Of a DNA stretch of 64,000 nucleotides, positions 17,198 through 25,592 are shown in pieces. The stretch is from Aquimarina sediminis (GTDB lineage: Bacteria; Bacteroidota; Bacteroidia; Flavobacteriales; Flavobacteriaceae). How positions within the stretch are numbered: the first letter of the stretch is position 1; each line of letters starts with the position of its first letter. The position numbers and the translations under genes were made by a program. The stretch is from assembly GCF_002895435.1 (NCBI RefSeq), contig NZ_POYJ01000001.1:957687-1021686 (forward strand), in the 5' to 3' direction. The notes beneath the pieces were generated by a model. The model was not told where the DNA came from, made no database searches, and saw nothing but the letters and a program-made list of their open reading frames with translations.

Positions 17198-17989
17198 TTA
17201 TAAATCTTGAGCATTAGCAATAAGCTCTGCCACGTCTAACACCTCAATACTATCTTCTTTTTCTTTACTTTTTACTCCGTCGGTCATCATTGTATTACAA
17301 AACGGACATCCCGCAGCAATTATATCAGGTTTAGTTTCTAAAGCATCCTCTGTTCTCACAACATTAACATCTTTATCACCTGGTTCAGGCTCTTTAAACA
17401 TTTGCGCCCCTCCTGCCCCGCAACACAATCCTTTTTTCTTGCAGCGCTTCATTTCTATAAGTTCTACTTCAAGTTTTTTAAGTAAATCTCTTGGAGCTTC
17501 ATATACATTATTCGCTCTACCCAAATAACATGGGTCGTGAAATGTAATTCGTTTGCCTTTAAACTTTCCTCCTTCTACTTTTAGTCTACCTTCATCCAAA
17601 AGTGACTTAAGAAACTGAGTATGATGCATTACCTCATAACTACCTCCTAATACTGGATATTCATTTTTAATAGTATTAAAACAATGAGGACAAGCTGTTA
17701 CTATCTTTTTTACTTCATAAGCATTTAGAACTTCGATATTAGTAACTGCTTGCATTTGAAACAGGAACTCATTTCCCGATCTTTTTGCCGGATCTCCAGT
17801 ACAACTTTCTTCTGTTCCCAACACAGCAAAGTCTACATTAGCATTATGAAGTAACTTCACAAAAGCCTTAGTTATTTTTTTGGCTCTATCATCAAAACTA
17901 CCCGCACAACCTACCCAAAACAAAACTTCTGGTATCTTGCCTTCTGCCATATATTCTGCCATTGTAGGCACCTTTACTGTTTCACTCAT
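17198..17989 (-). CDS. CCG-domain (Fe-S)-binding protein, heterodisulfide-reductase-like
   Basis: This 263-aa protein contains two cysteine-rich CCG-type regions as found in HdrB, GlcF and LutA. The first half has VGCAGSFDD and CPHCFNT; the second has DPCYLG, CCGAGGAQM and GCPFCNTMM. Such regions bind an unusual [4Fe-4S] cluster used in electron transfer or disulfide reduction. Its natural partner is the membrane Fe-S protein encoded at 18578-19906, two genes upstream, with a HAD protein between. Together they resemble a split membrane HdrDE/DsrK-type module. The electron acceptor is unknown. Confidence 0.85.
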   Translation of the reverse strand: MSETVKVPTMAEYMAEGKIPEVLFWVGCAGSFDDRAKKITKAFVKLLHNANVDFAVLGTEESCTGDPAKRSGNEFLFQMQAVTNIEVLNAYEVKKIVTACPHCFNTIKNEYPVLGGSYEVMHHTQFLKSLLDEGRLKVEGGKFKGKRITFHDPCYLGRANNVYEAPRDLLKKLEVELIEMKRCKKKGLCCGAGGAQMFKEPEPGDKDVNVVRTEDALETKPDIIAAGCPFCNTMMTDGVKSKEKEDSIEVLDVAELIANAQDL

Positions 17990-18051
17990 ATATAAAGTAT
18001 TTAAAATCTATGATTTCTATTTTTAAAATTAAAAACCACAGAATTTATATT

Positions 18052-18498
18052 TTAATCGTGTTTTCCGTCATCAAAAACTTCGATAGTCACCACTCGCTCT
18101 ACCAATTCGGTAAATTTACCCGTATATCTGGTAGCCTTAACTAAGTGATTATCTATCCAATGATAATTCCCTCCTCTTGGTTTACCCATTAAAAGACTAT
18201 GATACTTAAACCCATGCGTTTTTAACCATGTTTCGGTTACTTCTCTGTGTTCTTCAGTTCTTGAAGTAAAAAAGCATATAATATGCCCTTCATCATACCA
18301 TTTGTTTAAAGTAATCAGCGCATCAGGAAAAGGAGCACAAATAGCCATTCTTTCTGGTTCTTCATTAGGCACATCTTCTGTAATAGTACCATCAATGTCA
18401 ATAAGATAATTCTTAATTCCTTCTGGTAAGACAGGACTTATATGCTCTCCTTCTTCTATCTTATCATGCAATAATTTTTCTACTTCTTCCTTTTTCAT
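18052..18498 (-). CDS. HAD-superfamily phosphatase-like protein
   Basis: This 148-aa protein has HAD motifs: motif I as DIDGT (about 34-38), motif II as FFTSR (about 76-80) and the motif III lysine in MGKPRGG, followed by WIDNH. The classic second Asp of motif I (DxDxT) is kept. Close relatives in flavobacteria are often labelled 'phosphoheptose isomerase', which the sequence does not support, since it lacks the SIS domain. It is likely a small phosphatase. It sits between the two Fe-S genes on the same strand, but no functional link is evident. Confidence 0.7.
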   Translation of the reverse strand: MKKEEVEKLLHDKIEEGEHISPVLPEGIKNYLIDIDGTITEDVPNEEPERMAICAPFPDALITLNKWYDEGHIICFFTSRTEEHREVTETWLKTHGFKYHSLLMGKPRGGNYHWIDNHLVKATRYTGKFTELVERVVTIEVFDDGKHD

Positions 18499-18577
18499 CG
18501 TTTTTATTAATTTATGGTTTAATTGGTTAAAAGTTTTAGGTTAAATTAATTTATTATGATCGGTTATTCAATAAAGT

Positions 18578-19906
18578 TTATTCTTTACTCCAATTTAATC
18601 GGTCCATTTGGTTAAATGGCCATGGAGCCCCATTATTCTCTATATTCGACATCATATTATTTAAATCCATTGGTGCCGCACTCTGTTCCATTACTAGATA
18701 GCGTCTCATATCTATAATAATAGACAAAGGACTTATACTCACAGGGCAAGCTTCAACACAAGCATTACAACTTGTACAAGCCCATAATTCTTCAGGAGAT
18801 ATATAATCGTTTAGCAATTGTTTTCCATCATCAACAAAACTACCGTTCTTATCTATATTATCTCCAACTTCTTTAAGACGATCTCTGGTATCCATCATAA
18901 TTTTTCGAGGAGATAACTTTTTGCCTGTTTGATTTGCAGGACATTCACTGGTACAGCGTCCACATTCGGTACATGTATATGCATTTAATAACTGAACCCA
19001 ATTTAGATCTGTAACATCAGACACTCCAAATTTTTCTGGCTCTCCTTCTTCTTGATCATCTGCAGGCGCAGCAAAAGGATCAGCATTTGGATCCATCATA
19101 AGCATTACTTCTTTAGTAACCGCTTCTAGGTTGTCAATTTTTCCTTTTGGATTTAAATCTCCATAGTATGTATTAGGAAATGCCAACATGATATGAAGGT
19201 GTTTAGAAAAATATAAATAATTTAGAAACACCAATATCCCCAAAATATGAAGCCACCAGGCAGTTCTTTCTATTATTATCAATGCCATTTCAGATACCCC
19301 ATCAAAAAGAGGTGATATGAATTGACTTACTGGGTAAGCTCCGGCTTTAATATAATGATCAGCACCCATATCCTGTAATTGCAGATCTGCCGCATTCATT
19401 ACCAGAAATAAAGTCATTAAAACCATTTCAAAATACAAAATGAAATTTCCGTCATTTTTTGGCCAACCTTTCATTTCGGGATTCCAGAAACGCTTTAACT
19501 TAATAATATTACGACGAATCCAAAACAAAACAACCCCAACAAATACTAAAAGTGCTAAAATCTCAAATGATGCGATTAAAAAATCATATATACCTCCCAA
19601 AAAGGCAAAAACTCTATGTGTCCCAAAAATACCATCGATAATTATTTCTAATACTTCAATGTTAATAATAATAAAACCTACATACACTACAATGTGTAAT
19701 ATCCCCGCTACCGGACGACGAACCATTTTTGATTGACCTAAAGCAATCATTGCCATATTCTTAAATCGTTCTCCTTTATTATCAGAACGATCAACATCTT
19801 TTCCTAGTCGTATATTACGAATTACTTTGCGAATATTTTTGGTAAAATACCCTACACCTGCTACTAGGGCAAGAACGAATAGAATATTAGGTATATAGTT
19901 CATCAT
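18578..19906 (-). CDS. Membrane-bound 4Fe-4S electron-transfer protein (HdrC/E-like fusion)
   Basis: This 442-aa protein has about five transmembrane helices in the first 240 residues, resembling a b-type cytochrome gamma subunit. A cytoplasmic ferredoxin-like part then carries two complete CxxCxxCxxxC clusters: CTECGRCTSECP and CTSCNACVEACP. This layout matches membrane subunits that pass electrons from quinol to a CCG-domain partner, which is encoded at 17198-17989. Its stop and the mlaD-like gene are only three bases apart, so both are in one operon. The probable role is respiratory or redox coupling at the inner membrane; the substrate is not known. Confidence 0.85.
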   Translation of the reverse strand: MMNYIPNILFVLALVAGVGYFTKNIRKVIRNIRLGKDVDRSDNKGERFKNMAMIALGQSKMVRRPVAGILHIVVYVGFIIINIEVLEIIIDGIFGTHRVFAFLGGIYDFLIASFEILALLVFVGVVLFWIRRNIIKLKRFWNPEMKGWPKNDGNFILYFEMVLMTLFLVMNAADLQLQDMGADHYIKAGAYPVSQFISPLFDGVSEMALIIIERTAWWLHILGILVFLNYLYFSKHLHIMLAFPNTYYGDLNPKGKIDNLEAVTKEVMLMMDPNADPFAAPADDQEEGEPEKFGVSDVTDLNWVQLLNAYTCTECGRCTSECPANQTGKKLSPRKIMMDTRDRLKEVGDNIDKNGSFVDDGKQLLNDYISPEELWACTSCNACVEACPVSISPLSIIIDMRRYLVMEQSAAPMDLNNMMSNIENNGAPWPFNQMDRLNWSKE

Positions 19907-19909
19907 TTT

Positions 19910-20860
19910 TTAATGTATTGAATCTGTTGGTTTTTCGTAAGGAGTATTTTTCTTTCCAAAAACCGAAATATGAATATATCTCTTCGGGTTTAATCGTAAA
20001 TCCTGTAGAAGTAATTCTAATTGTTTACCAGTTTTTTCTAAATTATCATATAACTTATCATCTTTTAACAGCTTACCCGCGGTGCCTCTTCCAGAATTTA
20101 AGTCTTTAGATATTTTATTAAAATTAGCTAATACCTTTTCTAAATCTCTTCCTAATTTAGCCACATTTATTTGGGCTAAAGAGTCAGAAACTTTGTTAAG
20201 GTTTGTAGACATACTATTCAGATTGTTAATCGTATTATTCAACTTACCTTCGTTACCTGCTAAGATAGTATTTAATGATCCTGAAGCTCCTTTAAAATTC
20301 TTTACTGTAATGCTTAGATCTTTAAAAATTGAATTAAGATTGTTCTTATTATCTACGTTAAGAATCCCATTTACAGAATTTAGTAGTGTATCTGCATCTG
20401 TAATTGCAGCTTCAAGTTTTTCTTGTAAAGGTGCTAGCTTATCATTTACCAACTCTAGTAATCCTGATTCTATTTTACCTGGTAATGTATCCCCATCTTT
20501 AGCATCTAATCCTTGTTCATAAATGGGCATTATCGCCAAAGACTTTCCTCCTATTAATCCCCCTCCATATACCTTTGCAAGACTATTTTTAGAAAATGAA
20601 AAATCACTATCTACATTAAATTCTACAACAAGATTACCTTTGCTATCTGCAAAGCTTATTGATACTATTTGCCCAACTACCAATCCATTGATCGTTACAG
20701 GAGAAGAGGGTATTAACCCTTCTACATTATCATAGACAGCATAAAAGGTTCTGTCGTTTTCTAGGAGATTTTTCCCTTTCAGGAAGCTGTAGCCAAAAAT
20801 CAAAAGTGCTATTGCGCAAATTGCTAATATTCCAGTCTTAACTTCTCTAGTAAATTTCAA
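19910..20860 (-). CDS. MlaD/MCE-domain lipid transport protein
   Basis: This 316-aa protein has an N-terminal transmembrane anchor (about 8-26) followed by a single MCE domain (about 36-115) with the typical NGLVVGQIVSISF strand. A long coiled-coil-prone region follows (about 130-270, rich in Leu, Asn and Ser). MCE proteins carry phospholipids between the inner and outer membranes. No MlaE/MlaF permease genes lie here; in Bacteroidota they are often elsewhere. It sits 87 bp after the amidase gene and just before the membrane Fe-S gene. Confidence 0.87.
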   Translation of the reverse strand: MKFTREVKTGILAICAIALLIFGYSFLKGKNLLENDRTFYAVYDNVEGLIPSSPVTINGLVVGQIVSISFADSKGNLVVEFNVDSDFSFSKNSLAKVYGGGLIGGKSLAIMPIYEQGLDAKDGDTLPGKIESGLLELVNDKLAPLQEKLEAAITDADTLLNSVNGILNVDNKNNLNSIFKDLSITVKNFKGASGSLNTILAGNEGKLNNTINNLNSMSTNLNKVSDSLAQINVAKLGRDLEKVLANFNKISKDLNSGRGTAGKLLKDDKLYDNLEKTGKQLELLLQDLRLNPKRYIHISVFGKKNTPYEKPTDSIH

Positions 20861-20947
20861 AATAGATTATATTTTAGGACACAAATTTAGAATAAAAAAT
20901 AGATTTCTACTGATAATTTGATAAGGAATTATCAGTATTTATTTAGA

Positions 20948-22075
20948 TTAATTCGAAGATGTGCTGGGTTTTAATGCTTCTGTTAATGGAATTGATTCAT
21001 TATCGCGAAATGCAACAATAAAGCTAGAGTCAAATCCTTTGCCTACGGCAATTTCTCTTAATTCTTGAATTAAAGTATAATTAGATGTACTGCCATAGTA
21101 ATATTTATACAATTCTCCGGTCTTAATTTTAGATAGTTGATCCAACCCACTAAAATTAAAAGGTTTTAGTTCTATATCACCAGCTCCGGCAGCTATCTGC
21201 ACTTTAAATGTTATATCGTCATACACTTTATCTCCTTCCATATGAGCTGTTACTCTGGTTACTTCGGGAGCTTTGGGCTGATATACTTGATAAATAGCAT
21301 CCAAACTTTCTTTATAATCTATTATCGATTTGGTTATAGATTTTGCCATATCATCTTGCCCCTTTATAGAATTAAGATATTTTCCCTCATTAATATTTGT
21401 CAGAAAACCTAGCTCTATCAAAACACTAGGCATATACGTTTGGTGTAGTACTACAAAACCTGCTTGTTTAACTCCTCTACTCTTCCTATCTAGACTTTTT
21501 TTAAATCGGTTTTGCACAAAACTTGCCAAAGTAAGGCTTTGATCTAAATACTCCTCTTGCATTAGAGTCAATCCTATTATCGACTCTGGGGAGTTAGGAT
21601 CAAATCCATCATAATTCGCTTGATAATTATCTTCTAAAAGTATAACAGAGTTTTCATTTTTTGCTACATTAAAGTTTTCATCATTGGCATGCAGCCCCAA
21701 CACAAACGTCTCTGTTCCATAGGCTTGGGATCGGTGCGAATTACAATGAACAGAGACAAATAAATCTGCTCCTGCCTTATTCGCTATACTTCCTCTTTCA
21801 TGGAGCTCTATAAACACATCTGTTTTTCGAGTATACACTACCTTAAACCTCCCATCATTCTCTAAGGCTTTACCAACCGCCAATACCACTTTTAATGCAA
21901 TTTCTTTTTCTCTATATCCGTTACCCCTATTTCCAGAATCATGTCCTCCGTGTCCGGCATCTAAAACGACAACAAATTTTTCTTTTTCCTTAAAGACATC
22001 AACAGGTCTAAAAGAGAATATTATAAAAATAAAAAATACTAAAAAAACAATATGTATTATACTTCGTTTCATCAA
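20948..22075 (-). CDS. N-acetylmuramoyl-L-alanine amidase (Amidase_3)
   Basis: This 375-aa secreted enzyme cleaves the amide bond between N-acetylmuramic acid and the peptide of peptidoglycan. A signal segment (about 5-24) precedes the Amidase_3 domain at about 33-240. The zinc ligands are visible as His in DAGHGGHDSG (about 40-49), Glu in YREKEIAL, and His in VSVHCNSH; the catalytic Glu is in VLIELGFLTN. A C-terminal region of about 100 residues is specific to the family in flavobacteria. It is divergent from lptD with about 200 bp between them, and it starts the minus-strand envelope run. Confidence 0.88.
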   Translation of the reverse strand: MMKRSIIHIVFLVFFIFIIFSFRPVDVFKEKEKFVVVLDAGHGGHDSGNRGNGYREKEIALKVVLAVGKALENDGRFKVVYTRKTDVFIELHERGSIANKAGADLFVSVHCNSHRSQAYGTETFVLGLHANDENFNVAKNENSVILLEDNYQANYDGFDPNSPESIIGLTLMQEEYLDQSLTLASFVQNRFKKSLDRKSRGVKQAGFVVLHQTYMPSVLIELGFLTNINEGKYLNSIKGQDDMAKSITKSIIDYKESLDAIYQVYQPKAPEVTRVTAHMEGDKVYDDITFKVQIAAGAGDIELKPFNFSGLDQLSKIKTGELYKYYYGSTSNYTLIQELREIAVGKGFDSSFIVAFRDNESIPLTEALKPSTSSN

Positions 22076-22274
22076 TTACAAATAATTTTACTACTATTCT
22101 TGAAACATTCCCTTCATGTTTCAGTTTTTAATATAACAAGTTAAAAATCTAAAGATTGTGATCTATAAAATAAACTTAAATCTTCTATGTTTATATAGCT
22201 TAGAAGACCCGTCATTGACATAATTTTTTATTTTTTCACTAATTACAATCTAAGGATAAAAAATATATGTAATT

Positions 22275-25058
22275 TTGGCACTTCAAAAACTAAGCCATAC
22301 TTATACAAAAATAGGATTTAAACCATTGCAAACAAAGGTACGCTACATACTTTATTCACTAAGTTTTTCACTGCTTTGTATTTATCAAATTAGTGCACAA
22401 GAAACAAACAAAACTAAAGAAGTGCCCATTCCTGCGGCTCAAGACACGGTTATCAACACTGAAAATGGTATTGAGATAAACAGGGAGGAATTACTTAATG
22501 AAAAAAATCAGGATACAACAAAACAAGACACCCTTGCTACAGAATCACAACTACTAACTGATAAAGTAGTATACAAAGCAATTGATTATATGCGATTAAG
22601 CCGTAAAGAAAACAAAATGTATCTTTATGATGATGCCGAAATTGTATATGGTGAAATGCAAATTAATGCAGGTTATATTGTAGTAGATAATAATAAAAAT
22701 GAAGTATATGCTTATGGAATCAAAGATTCTTTAGGAGAATATATTCAGACCCCTGTTTTTAAACAAGGACAAAATATAGTAGAACCAGATTCTATTCGTT
22801 TTAACTTTGATACAGAAAAAGCCCTAATTTATAACTCTAGAACTGAGCAAAATGGGTTCAAAATCAAGAATGAGATTTCTAAACGTGAAAACGACTCGGT
22901 TGTTTACATGAAAAATGTAAAGTTTACCACTTCGGAAAACATAGAAGACCCTGAGTACTATTTTTATGCCCGTAGAATCAAATTTGTTCCTAAAAAGAAA
23001 ATTGTAACAGGTCTGGTAAACATGTTTATTGCTGATGTACCTACTCCATTAGGTTTACCTTTCGGTTATTTTCCTCTAACAGAAGACAGAACCTCTGGTT
23101 TTATACTTCCTAGTCCTGGTGAAGAGAATAATAGAGGCTATTTTTTACAAAACGGAGGGTACTATTTTGCAATTAGTGATTACATTGATCTTACTATAAC
23201 CGGGGATTACTATACTAATGGTAGTTATACCCTTGCTACAGAATCGGCATATGCAAAACGTTATAAGTTTAGAGGCAATTTGAGATTTAGGTATGAAAAT
23301 AATTTGCAAAGTGAAAGAGGCTTTCCCGATTTTTCTAAATCAACAACATATAATATTCAATGGTCACATAACCAAGATGCTAAAGCTAATCCCAATTCAA
23401 GATTTTCGGCTTCAGTTAATTTTGGTAGTAGTGATTATTTTCAGCAGTCCACAAATCAACTTAATACCGGAAACTTTTTGAACAATCAATTGAGTTCATC
23501 TATATCCTACTCCAAAACATTTCAGGGAGATCCACAAGTTAATGTTAATGTTGCTGCTTCGCATAATTCTAATACCAATACTGAGGTTGTAAACTTAAAA
23601 CTCCCGGTTGTAAGTGCTAGCGTATCCAGAGTATTTCCTTTTGCTCCCAAAGTAGGGGTCAAAAAGGGAATTATCCAAAACATAAATACGCAATATAATT
23701 TTAGTGGTGAAAATGATATTACTACTGTTGATAGCCTACTATTTAAACCCAAAATGTTTAATGATGCGAGAGTTGGAATGCGACACACAATACCAATAAG
23801 CACCAATTTTAAAATATTTAAATACCTAAGTGCCACAGCCGGAACAAATTTTCAAGAGAATTGGGTTTTTGAGACCATAGAACAAAGTTATGATGCTAGT
23901 GCTAATAATGGTGCCGGAGAAGTTGTAAAAGATACTATACAAGGTTTTGATTCTTTTCGAACGTATAACTTTTCTGCAAGTTTAGGAACTACAATTTATG
24001 GTACTTTTCCTTTTAAGAAAGGGAAGAAAATAGAAGCTATCCGACATACAATGAGACCTTCTATTAGTTATAGCATTAATCCTGCTTTTGATCAGTTTTA
24101 TGACACTTATAGAAAAGAAAATGATGATCCTTCAACTCCTGATGTTGATGAAACTGAAGATGTAGAGTATTCTAGATTCGAGGGAGGATTCTATGGCGCT
24201 CCGAGTAATGTATTTTCAAGTAGTATTGGCTTTTCTCTTAGTAATAATGTAGAAATGAAGGTAAAAAGTAAAGATAGTACGGATACAAAACCCCGAAAAG
24301 TTACCTTACTTAATAATCTTAATTTTAGCACAGCTTATAATATTGCCGGAGATTCATTGCAATTAAGCCCATTATCAATTACAGGAAATGTTCCTATAAT
24401 CCAGAATAAGCTTGATATAAATTTTAATGCCACCTTAGACCCTTATGCTTTGGATAACAATAACCGTAAGATCGATGTATGGAATATTGAAAACGGGGGT
24501 AGCTTGTTTAGATTAACAAGAGCTAGTGCCAATTTTGGATATTCTTTCTCTAGTAAAGATTTTGAGAAAGGAAAAACTAATGAAGATCCTTACGAAAATC
24601 AAAACTTTAGAAACGAAGGTAGACCAGATAATCTATTCGGCGGAAACACTGATTTTGGAAATGCCCAGTCCTACGATAAGACTAAGGAAAGTAAAGACGA
24701 TAAGGATGTAAAACATTATAATTACAAAATCCCTTGGTCCCTTAGACTATCATACAATGTAAATTATAACAATAGTGCCAGGCAAAATGAAATATCATCA
24801 CATTCGATTATGTTTTCTGGTGATGTAGAGCTTGCCCCGAGATGGTCTGTTGGAGTTTCATCTGGGTATGATCTTAAGAATCCTGGATTTACTTATACCA
24901 ACTTAAGATTTCAAAGAGATTTAGAAAGTTGGGTTATGAACTTTAATTGGATACCTTTTAGTGATAGGACTTCTTGGAATTTCTTTATAGGTATTAAGTC
25001 ATCAGTACTTAGTGATATTAAATGGGACAAGAGAAGAGAACCAGATAGACAACTCTAA
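22275..25058 (+). CDS. lptD: LPS-assembly protein LptD (putative)
   Basis: This 927-aa outer-membrane protein inserts LPS into the outer leaflet. After the N-terminal region comes a short OstA/LptA-like jellyroll part (about 95-240), then a long beta-barrel rich in alternating aromatic strands. The position, divergent from an amidase gene and before ridA, is typical of flavobacteria. No ATG exists before residue 100, so the start must be unusual. I chose TTG at 22275, which keeps the ALQKLSHTYTKI leader I recall as common in the family. A TTG at 22326 would give a tidier signal peptide. Apart from one Cys in the signal region, the protein has no cysteine, unlike E. coli LptD with its four disulfide-forming Cys. 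Confidence 0.85.
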   Translation: MALQKLSHTYTKIGFKPLQTKVRYILYSLSFSLLCIYQISAQETNKTKEVPIPAAQDTVINTENGIEINREELLNEKNQDTTKQDTLATESQLLTDKVVYKAIDYMRLSRKENKMYLYDDAEIVYGEMQINAGYIVVDNNKNEVYAYGIKDSLGEYIQTPVFKQGQNIVEPDSIRFNFDTEKALIYNSRTEQNGFKIKNEISKRENDSVVYMKNVKFTTSENIEDPEYYFYARRIKFVPKKKIVTGLVNMFIADVPTPLGLPFGYFPLTEDRTSGFILPSPGEENNRGYFLQNGGYYFAISDYIDLTITGDYYTNGSYTLATESAYAKRYKFRGNLRFRYENNLQSERGFPDFSKSTTYNIQWSHNQDAKANPNSRFSASVNFGSSDYFQQSTNQLNTGNFLNNQLSSSISYSKTFQGDPQVNVNVAASHNSNTNTEVVNLKLPVVSASVSRVFPFAPKVGVKKGIIQNINTQYNFSGENDITTVDSLLFKPKMFNDARVGMRHTIPISTNFKIFKYLSATAGTNFQENWVFETIEQSYDASANNGAGEVVKDTIQGFDSFRTYNFSASLGTTIYGTFPFKKGKKIEAIRHTMRPSISYSINPAFDQFYDTYRKENDDPSTPDVDETEDVEYSRFEGGFYGAPSNVFSSSIGFSLSNNVEMKVKSKDSTDTKPRKVTLLNNLNFSTAYNIAGDSLQLSPLSITGNVPIIQNKLDINFNATLDPYALDNNNRKIDVWNIENGGSLFRLTRASANFGYSFSSKDFEKGKTNEDPYENQNFRNEGRPDNLFGGNTDFGNAQSYDKTKESKDDKDVKHYNYKIPWSLRLSYNVNYNNSARQNEISSHSIMFSGDVELAPRWSVGVSSGYDLKNPGFTYTNLRFQRDLESWVMNFNWIPFSDRTSWNFFIGIKSSVLSDIKWDKRREPDRQL

Positions 25059-25133
25059 TAGATATATTATAAAATTTTGGACTAAGTGTTTATTTTTACA
25101 AGAAATAAAATTAACTAATAAATTCTTCTTCAC

Positions 25134-25514
25134 ATGAAAAAAATTGTTACTACCACCAAAGCTCCTGCTCCAATAGGACCATATAATCAAGCTGTTTTAA
25201 CGGGAAATATGCTGTATACCTCTGGGCAAATTGCAATACATCCAGAAACTGGTGATCTTATTCTAGATGATATAAAAACAGAAACAGAGCTAGTTATGCA
25301 AAATCTTAAAGCTGTTCTTAATGAAGCTGGGATGACTTTTGAGAATGTGATTAAAACTACCATTTTTTTAAGTGATATGAATAATTTTACTGAAGTAAAT
25401 GCCATCTATGGTAATTATTTTGATGATAATACAGCTCCTGCCAGAGAAACGGTTGCTGTCGCTGCTCTCCCGAAATTTGTGAATGTAGAGATATCGGTTA
25501 TTGCAGTACAATAA
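25134..25514 (+). CDS. RidA family enamine/imine deaminase
   Basis: This 126-aa protein is a standard RidA/YjgF trimer subunit. It shows KAPAPIGPYNQAV near the start, LYTSGQIAIHPETGDL at about 27-42, and the catalytic Arg in TAPARETVAVAALPK (Arg109). RidA hydrolyses reactive 2-aminoacrylate and related enamines released by PLP enzymes, preventing damage. It lies 75 bp after lptD in the same direction and is followed by a strong shared terminator. Confidence 0.92.
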   Translation: MKKIVTTTKAPAPIGPYNQAVLTGNMLYTSGQIAIHPETGDLILDDIKTETELVMQNLKAVLNEAGMTFENVIKTTIFLSDMNNFTEVNAIYGNYFDDNTAPARETVAVAALPKFVNVEISVIAVQ

Positions 25515-25530
25515 CTTATTCATATAATAC

Positions 25531-25572
25531 AAAAAAGTCTGAGTCTTCTTATTGGATAACTCAGACTTTTTT
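25531..25572. terminator. Bidirectional terminator between ridA and the PhoD gene
   Basis: AAAAAAGTCTGAGT and its exact complement ACTCAGACTTTTTT form a 14-bp stem around a 14-base loop. Runs of A and T at both ends suit termination from both converging genes. Confidence 0.8.
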
Positions 25573-25592
25573 CTTTTAAAAGTCTCTATTCA

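Noticed and set aside
18052..18498. Phosphoheptose isomerase
   Set aside because: The sequence shows HAD phosphatase motifs and no SIS domain; the name is a carried-over database label.
22270..22277. TAATTTTG as a promoter -7 element of lptD
   Set aside because: It overlaps the chosen TTG start codon and no TTG lies at a proper distance upstream; a random match is likely in such AT-rich DNA.
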